A DNA stretch of 64,000 nt. Origin: Streblospio benedicti (taxonomy: Eukaryota; Annelida; Polychaeta; Spionida; Spionidae). A program made the translations under genes and the position numbers. Positions 24,049 through 35,289 of this stretch are shown piece after piece (within the stretch, counting starts at the first letter, position 1; every line of letters starts with the position of its first letter). The notes beneath the pieces were generated by a model. That model had not been told where the DNA came from. It ran no database searches and saw only the letters and a list, made by a program, of their open reading frames with translations. Location: positions 13,435,571-13,499,570 of the forward strand of contig CM032663.1 of the NCBI GenBank assembly GCA_019095985.1. Reading direction: 5' to 3'.

Positions 24049-24200
24049 TCAAATCATCTCAATAAAGAAGTAGTCTCTCCGTGGAAGTCTGTGTTGCGAC
24101 TGTTTATGAAGTTTGGTACTGTAAAACATGGTCTTGTTACAGATAACATAAGCGGTTGATGATACAAGTGGTCTCTATTGGAGGTTTTATGATACAATAT
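24049..24200. mobile_element. Family-1 MITE, diverged
   Basis: ATGGTCTTGTTACAGATAAC, AAGTGGTCTCTATTGGAGGT and AGTAGTCTCTCCGTGGAAGT are family modules; ends weak. Confidence 0.6.
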
Positions 24201-24204
24201 GTCA

Positions 24205-25990
24205 TTGCACCGGTATTGAAGAGTGGTGGTGGTGGGTGGTGGTGAGGGGGAGGACGCTTTAATATCATAGTGGGTTCGAAGCTTTAGAGGCTTTGATATT
24301 CTCCCGTTCATGAATATATTAAATTTCATTAGATCAGATGATTCCTCCCATGGACTGGAACCATTGACATATTTCCAATTAAGCCGTGACTTCCAAATAT
24401 CATAAATGTCTCAATGCTATCCTTTTATTTCTCCTACTCATTAGTATCTTTAATCAAACATTTATGGCACATAATCAAAGCAGAAACAATCAAATCAAAA
24501 AGTCATTATAACTCATGAATATTTCCCTAGGAGTAAGGTGCAATCGTGTTATTTTGCATCTATAAGTAAAGAACCGAAAGTCACATCACCACCATCAAAA
24601 ATTGAACACTATTAGTTCCGCAATACGTACAAAGGTGGCGCTTCAAGCCAAGACATGTATTTTCACTCTCGGTCACCTTTCGTACAGGAAATTTCAAACT
24701 TGATTAGAGCACAACGCCTAGAAATAGGTGTTCACGAGGCATATGCACATTGTCCAATTGGCATATACTCATGCGTGAGCTCCTAATGTTATTAGAAAAC
24801 AATGAATCCACATCGCTGCCTTTGTGATCGAGAGCTACTTAGGAATTCAACATGGCGGACAAACGCTGTATTCGAAGAATGTATAAATATGGCATTAATG
24901 GCACTGATTGGAACATTTTTCTATTACGTCTTTTATTTTTATAGTAACCCTTTAACAAAAGTTTTATTGAAAGTGTTATTACAACGAGGGCCCACTTCAC
25001 GTTCAATTAGAATCGCGCATACGAAGGTGCGTTTACGCGTAGTCAGTGCGATATATGGTATACAATAGTCAAGCCCTTACCAATATTTGATGTAATCAAA
25101 CCTGCGTGATATTGGGGTAGTAAGAAAATAATAGTTTGAAATGTACTTTAAGGAATACGTGTTCTTTTAATTCAAAGAGTGCTAGCTTCAAGTGTTGAAA
25201 GGTTATACTTGAAATAACGAATTATTAATTAAAAAGCCTGGAGTGTAAGCTTTTCAGAGTTCTAATGATAGCGTATGTTTTTAAACATTCTACACACTAC
25301 ACAGTTTACAAGCATTGTGTGTAGCATCCATTGCGTTTTCCCAAAGTATACAAAACTCTGTAACTATGATGCATTGGAAACCTGCTTACACTCTGAATTA
25401 TACCTACATCATGGTAGCTGCATATGACATGCATGTACCTATAAATGTTGAATGCCTCACATAAAGTTTGTGCTTTTAAATCTACACCATACAATCAACT
25501 AAAAAGGATTTATCATGAAGACTTTCAAAACAAAGCATTTTTGGTTGTTATCTAGAGGTATGAGCATTCCATAAGATTCATATGAGGTAAAAATGTATCA
25601 AAACCATTGCAGTGAAGGTACTTGTATATAGTAAGGGAACTTGTACACAAGTTTTTTCTTCAATATTCTATGAAATATAGTGCTGTTCATGGGCACTTGC
25701 ACAGTGGTAAGCTTAACTCAAACTTCTAGCTTGCTCAGCCATGATTGTTTTACCCCAATGATCGTACCAAGGCTAGAGAAATACAACACATTTTAAATAT
25801 TCCAGTAATGCCCTTCAAAACAAACCAACATGCTAAATCTATATGATGTTTGCCGGTACTTTCTAGCTAGATTCCAAAAATGACCCATTTTTGCTCTTTA
25901 TCTAACCACTGTTGTTTTCTTCCACCACTTTGTGGAGCCCCACATCAGGTGTCTCTCCCACACTCCCCCTACCTAACGACAGCAACACTG
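24205..25990. other. AT-rich unique sequence
   Basis: A short GGTGGTGGTGGGTGG run lies at 24,226-24,245. No gene or repeat was otherwise recognised; CCCAACATGGCGG-like GC patches are absent except AACATGGCGGAC at 24,848. Confidence 0.4.
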
Positions 25991-26002
25991 AAAATCACAC
26001 AT

Positions 26003-26063
26003 GGTCCCAGCAGGTTAGAACAACATCCGCGAGGTCACCGGGTTCAACTCCCGGCCCGGCCCC
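26003..26063 (+). repeat. tRNA-like pseudogene or SINE head
   Basis: GGTCCCAGCAGGTTAGAAC resembles a D arm, and GGTCACCGGGTTCAACTCCC with the following GG forms a variable loop and a full 5-bp T stem with B box at 26,041-26,051. The anticodon arm is shortened, so it is not a working tRNA. A tail of CGGCCCCA resembles an acceptor stem side. Confidence 0.55.
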
Positions 26064-26069
26064 ATAATG

Positions 26070-27470
26070 CTGTGCGATCGAGCGGAAACTCTTCAAAGTG
26101 CTCCCTGTGTCTCCGCGCTTTTGGTCATTTATTTCAAACACGCACCGTTCGAAGATAAACACAATGCGCTCCACGAATTGTAAACACGGTTGTCCCGGGC
26201 TGCGATATTGTAGGTGTGACATTGTGATTGTGCGATCGGGCTGAACCGGCCTCCACCGATAAGGCATTAATTGGGTAGCAATAATTATAAACTACTTAGA
26301 ATGTATATGTATGTATGTTTGAGAATACAATGACATATTGAGAGACCACCCAGGGCCTGTTTGATGTGTTTATTGATTAACGAGGAACGTCGTATATGGT
26401 TTTTTTGCTACGAGGTGTTCGATTTGGTTTTTTCTGCTTTTGTGACATATCAAACTTGAAAGCTTGTATCTTTGTATGTCCTTTCGCTTTTTAAGCTTTA
26501 TGAAAGAAGCAAATTTTGAATGCTTTTTAATGTACTGTGTTGAACTTGTGAAAGACGATCATTTTGTAGATAAGGTAAATGAAATGAGATAAATAAATTC
26601 ACTGTCTACTTTTAACTATACCCACTTTTATGTTTATGAAAATTGAAGAAGTTTTGAAAAAGCTTATAGAAGAAAATCAGTCATTTGTAAAGTGCAGAAG
26701 AATTCTGACATATCATAAAAAGAAAATTCTTATATTCACAATAAACTTCCGGAAACTTCTACAGCAGACTATAATTTAACATAGTCAATAACATATATTT
26801 GCAATGAATACATCTGAAATAATACATTTCTAAAGCATTCAATAAAACATTTACACTTGATTACCTGGTAGAAAACACCACCAAGAAACCCAATCCTCCA
26901 ATATACCACAAAAAAGACCACAAGTCAAGGTTCTACATGCCCAATGCAACACACTACATTATACCTCTAATACAATGGAGATACAAACCAGTAAAACATA
27001 CAGTTTTTGGAATCTGGTATGTCAGATTAGTACTAGTGGATTGATTCAATGTATATCAGATACGGGACAAATTTACACTTAGTATGTATGCTCCCCAGGG
27101 AGTTGGGATAGATATAGTTTGCCAAGGATGCCAATGACCTGGGTGTGAATGATTAAAAGTCACTAGAGCACGATAACAGTGAATTGCGACTGTAAATGAG
27201 CACATTTACATTTGTATACTATATGTGTAACAATAATAAGCTCTGACATTCGGTTCTCCATCATTCACAACTGACTGTGTAGTTGGGAGATGAATTGACA
27301 CTGCAAAAGGTGGCCCAATATTGCAATATTGGCTTAGTATCTGATAGATGATGGTAGCCTTTGTGCAGGACTGGTTGAGAGGCTATCTGACTGGCAGTTG
27401 ACTGTGTTAGAACATGATAAGATTTCAGTGTACGTATAGTAACATTTTCATACATCTACACACACCTACT
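26070..27470. other. Unique AT-rich sequence, with part of a dispersed repeat at 27,110-27,190
   Basis: GATGCCAATGACCTGGGTGT at 27,129 belongs to the SINE-like family seen at 28.0, 33.8 and 42.0 kb. Otherwise nothing recognised. Confidence 0.4.
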
Positions 27471-27734
27471 GAATACTCACTGTGGAGCGAACAGCAAAGA
27501 CTGCGAAAAGTGCTTGCTCGAGAGATGTGAGAGACATAACATCACGAATGATTTCACAAGCTTTGGGAACACTTGCAGATACAGGTGTTGTAAAAGAGGA
27601 AGGGGTGCACTTAAGAGATCCCCACGGTTTTGTAAGTGCGCACATGCAAGAAACCCCATGAAAGTTAAATATTTAGGTGGGAAAGAAAGGGGGGCACAGG
27701 CCCCCTGCACCACCACCCTCTGGATCTGCCAATT

Positions 27735-27764
27735 AACTGGAGAAGACGAGGCAGTAGTGCACTA
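27735..27764 (-). repeat. Near-copy of the PTB exon end inside the intron
   Basis: GGAGAAGACGAGGCAGTAGT (27,739 onward) matches the exon sequence GGAGAAGACGTGGCAGTAGT (27,831 onward) with one difference, and the next bases also match (GCAC versus GCGC). On the minus strand the copy would read HYCLVFS against HYCHVFS. It lies about 90 bp downstream of the corresponding exon codons. Confidence 0.75.
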
Positions 27765-27819
27765 ATAAGAGACGGAAGGCTGAAAAAGAGTCGACAAGCA
27801 TTGAGATCTGGCTACTAAC

Positions 27820-27957
27820 CGTGGACCGTACGGAGAAGACGTGGCAGTAGTGCGCGTCCTCGGCCAGGTCCTTGGTGATGTAGGCGAAGTAGTTGAGGTG
27901 GTCGCCGTCCTGACATGCGCAGAAGATGTTGCTGATGTCATGCTCGCAGATCACAAC
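27820..27957 (-). CDS. ANKS1: ANKS1-like PTB-domain exon (internal, downstream of the pair)
   Basis: This 46-codon exon starts [20 protein letters not shown] and continues with [20 protein letters not shown], then SVRST. Human ANKS1A/B reads ...AEHEIRNISCAAQDPEDL and [15 protein letters not shown] at the same place, so the match is strong and specific. It covers PTB strands 4-7. The acceptor is CTGCTTTCAG|GTT and the donor CCACG|GTTAGT, both phase 0, so it joins the exon at 38,273-38,359 in frame to give ...[15 protein letters not shown].... Third-position GC is very high (41/46), making it a sharp GC peak in AT-rich DNA. Without splicing the frame runs about 31 codons further to a stop. The C-terminal PTB helix (EIILTLGQAFEVAYQ in vertebrates) must lie in a later exon that I did not find to the left. 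Just past the donor the intron holds a short near-copy of the exon end. Confidence 0.93.
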
Positions 27958-27997
27958 CTGAAAGCAGACGAGAACGTAAAATAAACGTCAATTTGGC

Positions 27998-28075
27998 GGT
28001 TTATAGTTGTGATTCAAGTCTTGCTCTCACGGCTTTACATTTTACACCAGGTCATTGGCACACTCGTTGATAAGT
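27998..28075 (-). repeat. SINE-like dispersed repeat
   Basis: Minus strand CAATGACCTGGTGTAAAATG and GAGAGCAAGACTTGAATCAC are matched in plus orientation at 42,013-42,090. Confidence 0.6.
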
Positions 28076-28139
28076 TGATTATTTTTTACATCTACAAAAC
28101 ATTTAGGGCACAATGCTAATCACTCACACACTCTTTAAA

Positions 28140-28302
28140 CCCATGACCTGTACCTAATTAATATGTAGGTGCCACGGAGCAGTGTGCAACTATTTAGGGT
28201 TGAATTTGCTCAACACTACCACAAGATCCGACCAGGAATCAAACCCACAACCTTTTGGTCTCGAGTCCAACTCCCTATCCACTCAGCTACAGAAGCACAA
28301 AC
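28140..28302 (-). repeat. tRNA-derived SINE with tail (minus strand)
   Basis: On the minus strand TAGCTGAGTGGATAGGGAGT is an A-box/D-arm, GGACTCGAGACC an anticodon-like loop, and GTTGTGGGTTTGATTCCTGG carries the B box (28,235-28,245). The tail includes GGCACCTACATATTAATTAG; a relative of this tail lies at 36,785-36,825. Confidence 0.7.
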
Positions 28303-28834
28303 ATACAGTAGTCACGGAGAGACCAAAAACAATTAAGGACACCTTTCATTCTCCTGTAAGCTATATGATTGGTTAGTTACTAAAATTGCTTCACTAATAG
28401 AAACATTTTCTGTTATTCTGAAGACACATTTAGGAGACTACCTATACGGATGCTGATGCTTTTGTTTCATATGACTACAACTGAACAGCCAGCCCCAAAT
28501 TACTACAGCAGTATTATTATTCAATTCTATTCCTCACACACCTTACATTTGTATTATCATCATTATGCAGCGACAAATGAAGCGCGTAAAAATATTCATG
28601 TGGAAGCTCAAAAACTAACATGTTCATGATCCAGCCTAAAACAATCTGCCTGAAATAACAAAATGGCGAAAATCTCGTGTTTACGCTGTTCACAAGAGCG
28701 AAAAGCATCACTTCACACCAGCCTAATGTATAATATTATTACGGTGGAGTCTTGAAAAACCATCATTGCAAACGAACCATGGCTATATTATGCATAGGAG
28801 ATTGCATGGGCACTGTAACTTTGGGGAGTATTTA

Positions 28835-29012
28835 CTGTAGAACGTTTAAATTAAAACCATTTGATGGACTGTTCTCGTATGGTCTTACTACAAAGGTGGT
28901 CTCTTTATGGAGGTTTGTTTCAGTCTCTTTCTGAAGGTTTTCGGACTTCAAAAAATCTTATTATAGAGGTGGTCTCTTCAAAGAGGTAGTCTTAATTAGA
29001 GAGGTTCTTCTG
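28835..29012. mobile_element. Family-1 MITE, full length (178 bp)
   Basis: TA at 28,833-28,834 and 29,013-29,014. The left end begins CTGTAGAACGTTTAAATTAA, the right end GAGAGGTTCTTCTG. Confidence 0.85.
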
Positions 29013-29524
29013 TACTCATCTGGGCAATGCTGTTATGATACAAGGCGAGGCCTGAAGCCACCTGCGCCGCAGATTCCGCCTCATCGAACTCACAAAAACA
29101 TTGCAACGAAACACACAACAGTCGCACAACGCTTTCATCTACCACGGTAAAAAAAACCCACACCAATGTGACCTAGATGCTTATTTCTGAACAATGGATA
29201 AAGAGAGAGGTGGAAAATATATGTGAAACAATGGCTTCTGTTGTGTGGAATCGATCGCTTGTGGTTTGGGAAACTGGTATAAGTATAATTGTAGGCGAAT
29301 GTCATTCATAGAAAACTAACATGCCACATTTGAGTCATTCAATAATCGTATGTCTGGTACATGAACGCTTCGTAGTGAAGGTTCGATTGGGCAAAGCGCA
29401 TGTCCGCCATTTTGAAATCATAACGTCCCCGGCAATTGAGCACAACACGAAAGTATCCTTGAAAACAGTCGGTTGCATTGTGGACCGTTGTGAACAGTCG
29501 TACACTCGATAACCTTTTCACGTA

Positions 29525-29700
29525 CAGTAAAACTTCTCGATTAATACCAACAGACTACTGGCCTCAAGTGGTCTTCAGATGGAGGGGGTCTCTTAATGGA
29601 GGTTCAAGATGGTCACTATATGAAGTTCGGGACTGTGAAAATTGGACATATTAAAGAGGTGGTCTCGTTATAGAGGCAGGTTTCGATGGAGGCTATAGTG
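29525..29700. mobile_element. Family-1 MITE, full length (176 bp)
   Basis: TA-CAGTAAAACTTCTCGATTAA on the left and GGCTATAGTG-TA on the right; interior has AAGTGGTCTTCAGATGGAGG and AGAGGTGGTCTCGTTATAGA. Confidence 0.85.
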
Positions 29701-30284
29701 TATTAGATTAATGCTAACAGTAAGGACTTGAAGAGAGGAAAAAGCCAGCGATCGATCGTCCAATGGGGGACGTCCTGGGTCGCAGGGTACAGTGATCTCA
29801 TCGGCGTCGCTATGGCAATGCCATTATGTGCTGCGTGTTCATTGGCTCACAATCGGGTCAGTGTAATTTATGCAGGATTCAGTGTTTTTCTATTGGTCAA
29901 AAGCTTGGGAGACAATGCTACTTATATTTATACACATCATACGTTATGTATTTTGTGAGGTGAAACATGAAGCTTCAGTCCTATTGATGACAGCAAGTGG
30001 GGTCTTAAATATAATGTTACATGATTTTTTTTTGGAGGGGGGGGGGTAAAACAACTTTGAAGAACAATAAATTACTGTGGATTAATCAAATGGTATTTTA
30101 GAACACACAAATTATCAATGATTTCATGTCTTATGATCATTTGATAATTGGTTTACACTTAAAAAAAGCCACAATCAATTGTAGGAATCTTATGTAAACG
30201 CATTAGAAGTCCCTAAATGGGATGCAAAAATAAGTTCTGTGTTCCTTTTGACATTACAGGATTCCTTTGATCCAAGTCTATTGG

Positions 30285-30400
30285 GCTATATCACCTCGGT
30301 GAATAGGTGCCACAGTGGTAGTCGTCCAGGGTTCGAGTCCTGGCAGTGGCTAGGTGATATGATCATGAAGACTTGGAGAAATGAATCCTAATGTCCATAC
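30285..30400 (+). repeat. tRNA-derived SINE (copy 2)
   Basis: GAATAGGTGCCACAGTGGTA and GTCCAGGGTTCGAGTCC are shared with the 10.7-kb copy; B box at 30,330-30,340. The A-box end is diverged. The tail CTTGGAGAAATGAATCCTAA also matches. Confidence 0.75.
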
Positions 30401-30504
30401 TTGCACCTGAGTCAATTAATTCCAATTAATTCCAAAATATCTATGTATTTCCATGTCCCTCTGTCTTTTTTGAAGATCATCCCTTTTGATATATTGAAAT
30501 ACTA

Positions 30505-30590
30505 GTGTGCTTCATGTCCATAGATAAGAATTTTTAAATGTGTCACCTTTACTGTAAAAGTGGCTAAAAAATGGTCTTGTCACCGCCTCA
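30505..30590 (+). repeat. Dispersed repeat shared with 61.2 kb
   Basis: GTCCATAGATAAGAATTTTT, AAATGTGTCAC and GGCTAAAAAATGGTC are matched at 61,215-61,300 by TTCATAGATAACGATTTTC, AAATGCGTCAC and GCTAAAAAAAAACGGTC. Confidence 0.65.
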
Positions 30591-30802
30591 CTTTTAACCC
30601 AGGTAGAATCCTCATTAGCGTGTTTGAGCATGAGTTAAAAGCCCTTATGTCACCAGCTTTTCTGCCTGATTATGATGAGTATCGGGTGACCCGGTTAGGC
30701 ATTGATCCCAGCATGCCTCGGTGGGCTGATGGCTGGGTGGGAACAGGTCACCGCACAGCACCTATAGGTGGGTCGGGATGACCCCCAGGTGGGACAGGTG
30801 TA

Positions 30803-31170
30803 CAGTGGAATCTCTGTATTCAGAGCACTTTGAGAGCTGGCCTCATGAGAGAGGTGGTATCTTTATGGAGGTTTCTGTTACTAACACGAACCAACAGTTG
30901 TTCTCTATGGAGGTTTGGGACACCAAGAAACGTTCTTATAATAGAGGTGGTCTCTGTGCAGAGGTGGTCTTCGTTGATGACTGCAGGGTGGGGCAAAAAA
31001 ATAGTAGTGCATTAAAACAACCCTGCAGACTGGCCTTGGTTGGTTTCAATAGAGGTGCTCTCTTTATGGAGGCTCGTGTTGGTCTTTTTTATACAGATTA
31101 ATGACAGCAAGATGTTCTTATTATAGAAGTAGTCTCTGTGCACAGGTGGTCTAAATTGGAGGTTCTATTA
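30803..31170. mobile_element. Family-1 MITE with expanded interior (368 bp)
   Basis: TA-CAGTGGAATCTCTGTATTC on the left; GGAGGTTCTATTA on the right. GAGGTGGTCT and TATGGAGG modules recur at least five times inside. Confidence 0.8.
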
Positions 31171-31559
31171 TAAGTGGGTCAGGATGACCGTGGGATGGGT
31201 CTCAAATGCCTTGCATGCCCAAGCTCAGAGAGGTTCTGAACCTCCCTTATAAGTGCCATATTTGCTTCTGATAAGATTACATATGAAATGTTCAGGGAAC
31301 CCTCGTAAAACCATTCATTGGACAAACTGAAACCCCACTTTACAAAAATCTGAGCACGAGCCTGCATTGACAAAAAATTCAAGAAGATCATGAGGTCCTA
31401 CAATGTATATCACTCACCTGTCAATCACCATTTTATGTCCTTTTACATTGTCATAATTAGATAGTCATGTTGGGTAAATTTTCCATGCCAGGCGCATCAT
31501 TAAAGAATGGCATCATGATGATGAGGATACAGGCACACACTGATTGTAACTTTGGTGAA

Positions 31560-31835
31560 TATCGAATGTGAAAAGTCCCAGCTTTGATTCTTCATACAAA
31601 ACATTATGATAGACCCTTGGGGTGGGGTCAATTTCCGCCCAAGGGGCACAATTCGACTACGGAATGATGACCATATCGGCATACAAGTTGTGTGCAAGTT
31701 TGATGAAAATTGAATGATACATGAAGAAACTATTTTGCAAATATGAATTGTCGACGAACGACAGACGAATGACAGACTGAAGGTGATCACAAATGCTGAC
31801 AATGTCTCTGGCAGGTGAGCTAAGAAAAAGAAACA
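31560..31835. repeat. Dispersed marine-invertebrate type repeat
   Basis: CAAGTTTGATGAAAATTGAA, then GACGAACGACAGACGAATGA and GGTGATCACAAATGCTGACA, ending GGTGAGCTAAGAAAAAG. From memory, this order (CAAGTTT...GAAAATT, a GACGGACGGACAGA-type run, GGTGATCACAAAAGCTCACC, GTGAGCTAAAAA) is widespread in mollusc and other marine invertebrate genomes. A long minus-strand open frame runs through it but is not a gene. Confidence 0.6.
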
Positions 31836-32062
31836 CTGGTTTGTCACCTCTGGTACCGCTTTCATCCTTTTACTGTGGCAGCGGACATATGCCATGTTTG
31901 AGCCAGCTGTCAAGCGTGGAATGCACTTCACACCTGATTGGTCCCCGCCGTGTGTGGCTAATACTGTGTGAAGGGACACGCTCACAGTGCTGACAGGTAA
32001 TACGCAAAAGTAAAAAAAAAAACACAAATGTGGCTGTTATATAGTCTATGATAGAGATTCTA

Positions 32063-32238
32063 CAATAGAACCTCCAATTAAGACCACCTCTATATTGAAA
32101 CCACCTCTGTAATAGGACTATTTTTCATGGTCCCAAACGTTCATAAAGCAACCAAAATGAACTTCATTATAACGACTAACTCTCTATTGAGACCACTTGA
32201 GGTCAGTCCCATGGGTGGTCTCAATAGAGGTTCTACTG
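32063..32238. mobile_element. Family-1 MITE, full length (176 bp)
   Basis: TA at both borders (32,061-62 and 32,239-40); ends CAATAGAACCTCCAATTAAG and (reverse complement) CAGTAGAACCTCTATTGAG. One of the best-preserved copies, useful as a reference. Confidence 0.92.
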
Positions 32239-33104
32239 TAAATGTTTTTATCATTTATCATTATTCAAAGATTATTATGTTGAGTAACAAACATGTAATA
32301 CACCACACTTGTTATTAACTATCATGGTCACACATATAATATGGATACGGCAAAATGGCGATAAAACAGGGAGATAGAGAGAACTCTATGACTGGGAGGT
32401 TGTGGGAAATTTGGAACTACAAATAATGGGATATGGGATATTACAACTCCAAACCCTACCCACTGCCTTTGACCCACATCTATGAGGCATATCGAGGATA
32501 AACTTATACACAAGGGTTTTTAATGCTGCATTGTCATCATTTTCATGATCCTGACATAATCCCAATTTGGGGGAATTTTTCCAAGAGTATTGAATGTATA
32601 TGAGAAATCTGACTTACAAATGAAGGGATACATAGGCAGATCCAAGGGAAGCGTAGTGCCGCAGGGGGTGCGCAACCCCATTTTCCCCACCAAAATACCA
32701 TATTATCATAGGGTTTTTGGCATCTTCGCCATCAATCGCATGTACGAAACCCATGAGATCCCTTAAGTGTTCCCCACCTTTTCCTAAATCCTGGATCTGC
32801 CTGAGGTATATGGGGTATTACAAGCCCTACAACCACCCCACCACCACATGTTCACGGCGTAACGAGCGTATAATCGTGTGTACTTGTTAATACCACAGCA
32901 GCAGGTGAATTAGAAACATCGCACTCATTATGGCAGAGTCATTGGCTCAGAAACCACGACGGAGAAACTTGAGGTTTATACATTATGAAGTAATGTGCTT
33001 ATTCAAAGTCGCAGTTAACTGTTAGCGCTCAAACATTCTCCCGTTTATCCGCCCACCCCCTAAATTGGTTGATTTTAAACTCAAATGCCCTGGGCGCTTG
33101 AATG

Positions 33105-33285
33105 AGAAGATACAGAGGTGATATAGAGGTGGTCTCATATAGAGGTGTTTCTTTAGATAGATGGTCTTAATATAGAGGTGGTCTTAATATGTAGGTGGTT
33201 TTCAATATAGAGGTGGTTTTATTATAGATATGGTCTTAATATAGAGGTGGTCTATTTATATAGGTGGTCTTAATTGGAGGTTATA
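33105..33285. repeat. MITE-derived short tandem array
   Basis: The terminal module is repeated seven to eight times with a period of about 20-25 bp: variants of AATATAGAGGTGGTCTT. No regular MITE layout remains; it looks like expansion of one terminal motif. Confidence 0.75.
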
Positions 33286-33821
33286 CTATACAGCCATTTA
33301 CTAACCATTAGCAGTTTCCCAAAGAGCAGAAATTCCCTCAAATATATTGTCATTATAAGGGTGGCTCCCACACCTGGGCTCCAACATAGATTTTGATTTT
33401 ACAATGACAAGTAATAATCATATCATAATGAATTTAAAAAACTGAGAAAAGCACACAACACACAAACCATGAAATCTAACACTGATACACATCTCTATTT
33501 ATCAGGTTCAGCTTCAATCAGGCAGAAGTCCTGTGGTTATAACGAAACATGCAACACTATCAAAATACGTGGTTCAGCCAAAATGGAGGAAAGCTTAACA
33601 CTAAATGTTCACAAATTTCTTCACAGACCACATGGCGAGCACCTAAGAAAAGTAGTCAGCTCTGACAAAATATTTATAGTTATATGACAGCCCTTAAAAA
33701 AAGTTGCCTGCCATTAGCCCATGGAAAATTTGAATCAACTCTTACTTGCACCCCATTTTCGGAAAACCTGGATCTGCCAGTGCAGTAGTGATCATATGAA
33801 AAATTATCGTAAAGTTCCAAC

Positions 33822-33905
33822 CAATTAACTAATAGGACCGTGACTTGAACATGATAAAGACTAGATAGCATTCTACCAATGAGCTGGTGTAAACTCAAGT
33901 TGATA
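33822..33905 (-). repeat. tRNA-like SINE fragment (minus strand)
   Basis: Minus strand ACACCAGCTCATTGGTAGAA resembles a D arm with A box, and TGTTCAAGTCAC a B box. Related to the repeat at 28.0 and 42.0 kb. Confidence 0.5.
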
Positions 33906-34239
33906 CGAATGTTTTGGCCCTGACATGTCCCCCTACGCCAAATATTGACAGATCCCAACCAAAACACATTAACCTTCAAGGTGAACATGTAATTGTGTAA
34001 TTGTCGTAATCCCCCATAATAACACGCTGAAGGTTTCTCCGCACACTTTCATCTGGTTATTTCAACGCTTGAGTGCACTCAAGCGCGAAATCAGTTAAAC
34101 GCTGGTTTTAGACCAAAACAAACAGTGTGTGTGATTGTGTGTTATAATGCGGAGACTTTGGGGGTGAGATGTGTTAGATGAAAACCGAAATTGAACAAAT
34201 ATGTTATATGATACGTGCATCACAGGAGAACTGCCAATT

Positions 34240-34312
34240 GTTACCATCTCTAAAAAGAGACCACCTCTGTAATAAGAGTATTTTTTGACATCTCAAGAGA
34301 CCATACATGGCT
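34240..34312. mobile_element. Family-1 MITE fragment
   Basis: AAAGAGACCACCTCTGTAAT and AAGAGTATTTTTTGACATCT; truncated at its right by the tRNA-like sequence that follows at 34,310. Confidence 0.65.
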
Positions 34313-34386
34313 CCGTGCCCGAATAGATAGCGAGTTAGACTCGTGAACAGAAGGTCGTAGGTTTGATTCCCGGGTTCAAGTCTGGT
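34310..34386 (+). repeat. tRNA-like sequence (SINE head or tRNA pseudogene)
   Basis: GCTCCGTGCCCGAATAGATA gives acceptor and D arms, AGACTCGTGAACAGA an anticodon-like arm, AGGTCGTAGGTTTGATTCCC the variable loop and T arm with B box at 34,360-34,370. The T stem is imperfect, so a functional tRNA is unlikely. Confidence 0.6.
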
Positions 34387-34389
34387 CCC

Positions 34390-35055
34390 CAACACAAGAA
34401 TGATCACAACACAGAAAAAACACCCACCTTCTTAATAGTAAAACAAAACAAACAAAAAACTCACTCTCTTAACTTTCTACCAGTAATTTGATATTCCACT
34501 ATAATCCTTAACATTCATTTAAATAGGATCTTTTATCCAAATAGAATGTGATGTTTCAGATCAACACCATCCTGAAACCTCAAATGTGCTGTATCAACAC
34601 TATTCCACTCACAATACATAATGAGGATCAACAACAACACCATTCAATCCATGATAACTGTCTAATTCCAAGCACCTGTTTGGATTTCCTATGTTCACGT
34701 ATCAACTATAAACTTCTCGGATAATTCCCAACAACATGTACCCCCAACACCTCGACTGTGTATCCAAACTTATCCTTTAAAAAACTGACCTAACTTATAA
34801 TTGAGGCCAGACACATGACTGTAAATCCACAACACAGCTCAACATGTAGCTTTGAATCATTATATTCGTCTTTTATTATGTTTTTGCTTTTTTCGCTCAC
34901 GATCATACAACACCAACTAAATATTACTCCACACATTTCATCATATCTCCAAATTTTTATATTAAACTGCTATCCATACTATAGAAAACACCCATTCAAG
35001 GGCCCATGCTTCTGTAAAGACCCATTTATCCCTTGTAGTGTCTATCCATAGATTT
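34390..35055. other. AT-rich, CA-rich unique sequence
   Basis: No gene or repeat recognised. Confidence 0.4.
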
Positions 35056-35061
35056 TTCATG

Positions 35062-35289
35062 ATGGCATAGAGACCACTTCTGTAATAAGACCATTTTCCC
35101 TGTCCCAGAACCTTCATAAAGAGACCACCTCTGTAAGAAGACCATTTTTCCCTATCCCAAACCTTCATAATGAGACCACCTCTGTAAGAAGACCATTTTT
35201 CCATATCCCAAACCTTCATATTTAAAAGAGACCACCTCTGTAAGAAGACCATTATTCACAGTCCCAAACCTTCATAAAGAGACCAACTC
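35062..35289. repeat. MITE-derived tandem array, four units of about 53-60 bp
   Basis: Each unit reads GAGACCACCTCTGTAAGAAG, ACCATTTTTCC and CCCAAACCTTCATAA. Units 2-4 are nearly identical, so the expansion is recent relative to the MITE itself. Confidence 0.88.

Noticed and set aside
27474-27600. Frame reading VPKACEIIRDVMSLTSLEQA with a GTGAGT donor, as the missing C-terminal PTB helix exon
   Set aside because: EII and LxQA recall EIILTLGQAFEVAYQ, but the spacing is wrong by seven residues and the acceptor is poor. Kept only as a hint of local exon duplication.
31500-32027. 175-codon minus-strand open frame, the second longest in the window
   Set aside because: Runs through a dispersed repeat and shows no recognisable domain or codon bias.
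34310-34386. A functional tRNA gene
   Set aside because: Cloverleaf is incomplete, with an imperfect T stem and acceptor stem; better explained as a tRNA-derived repeat.
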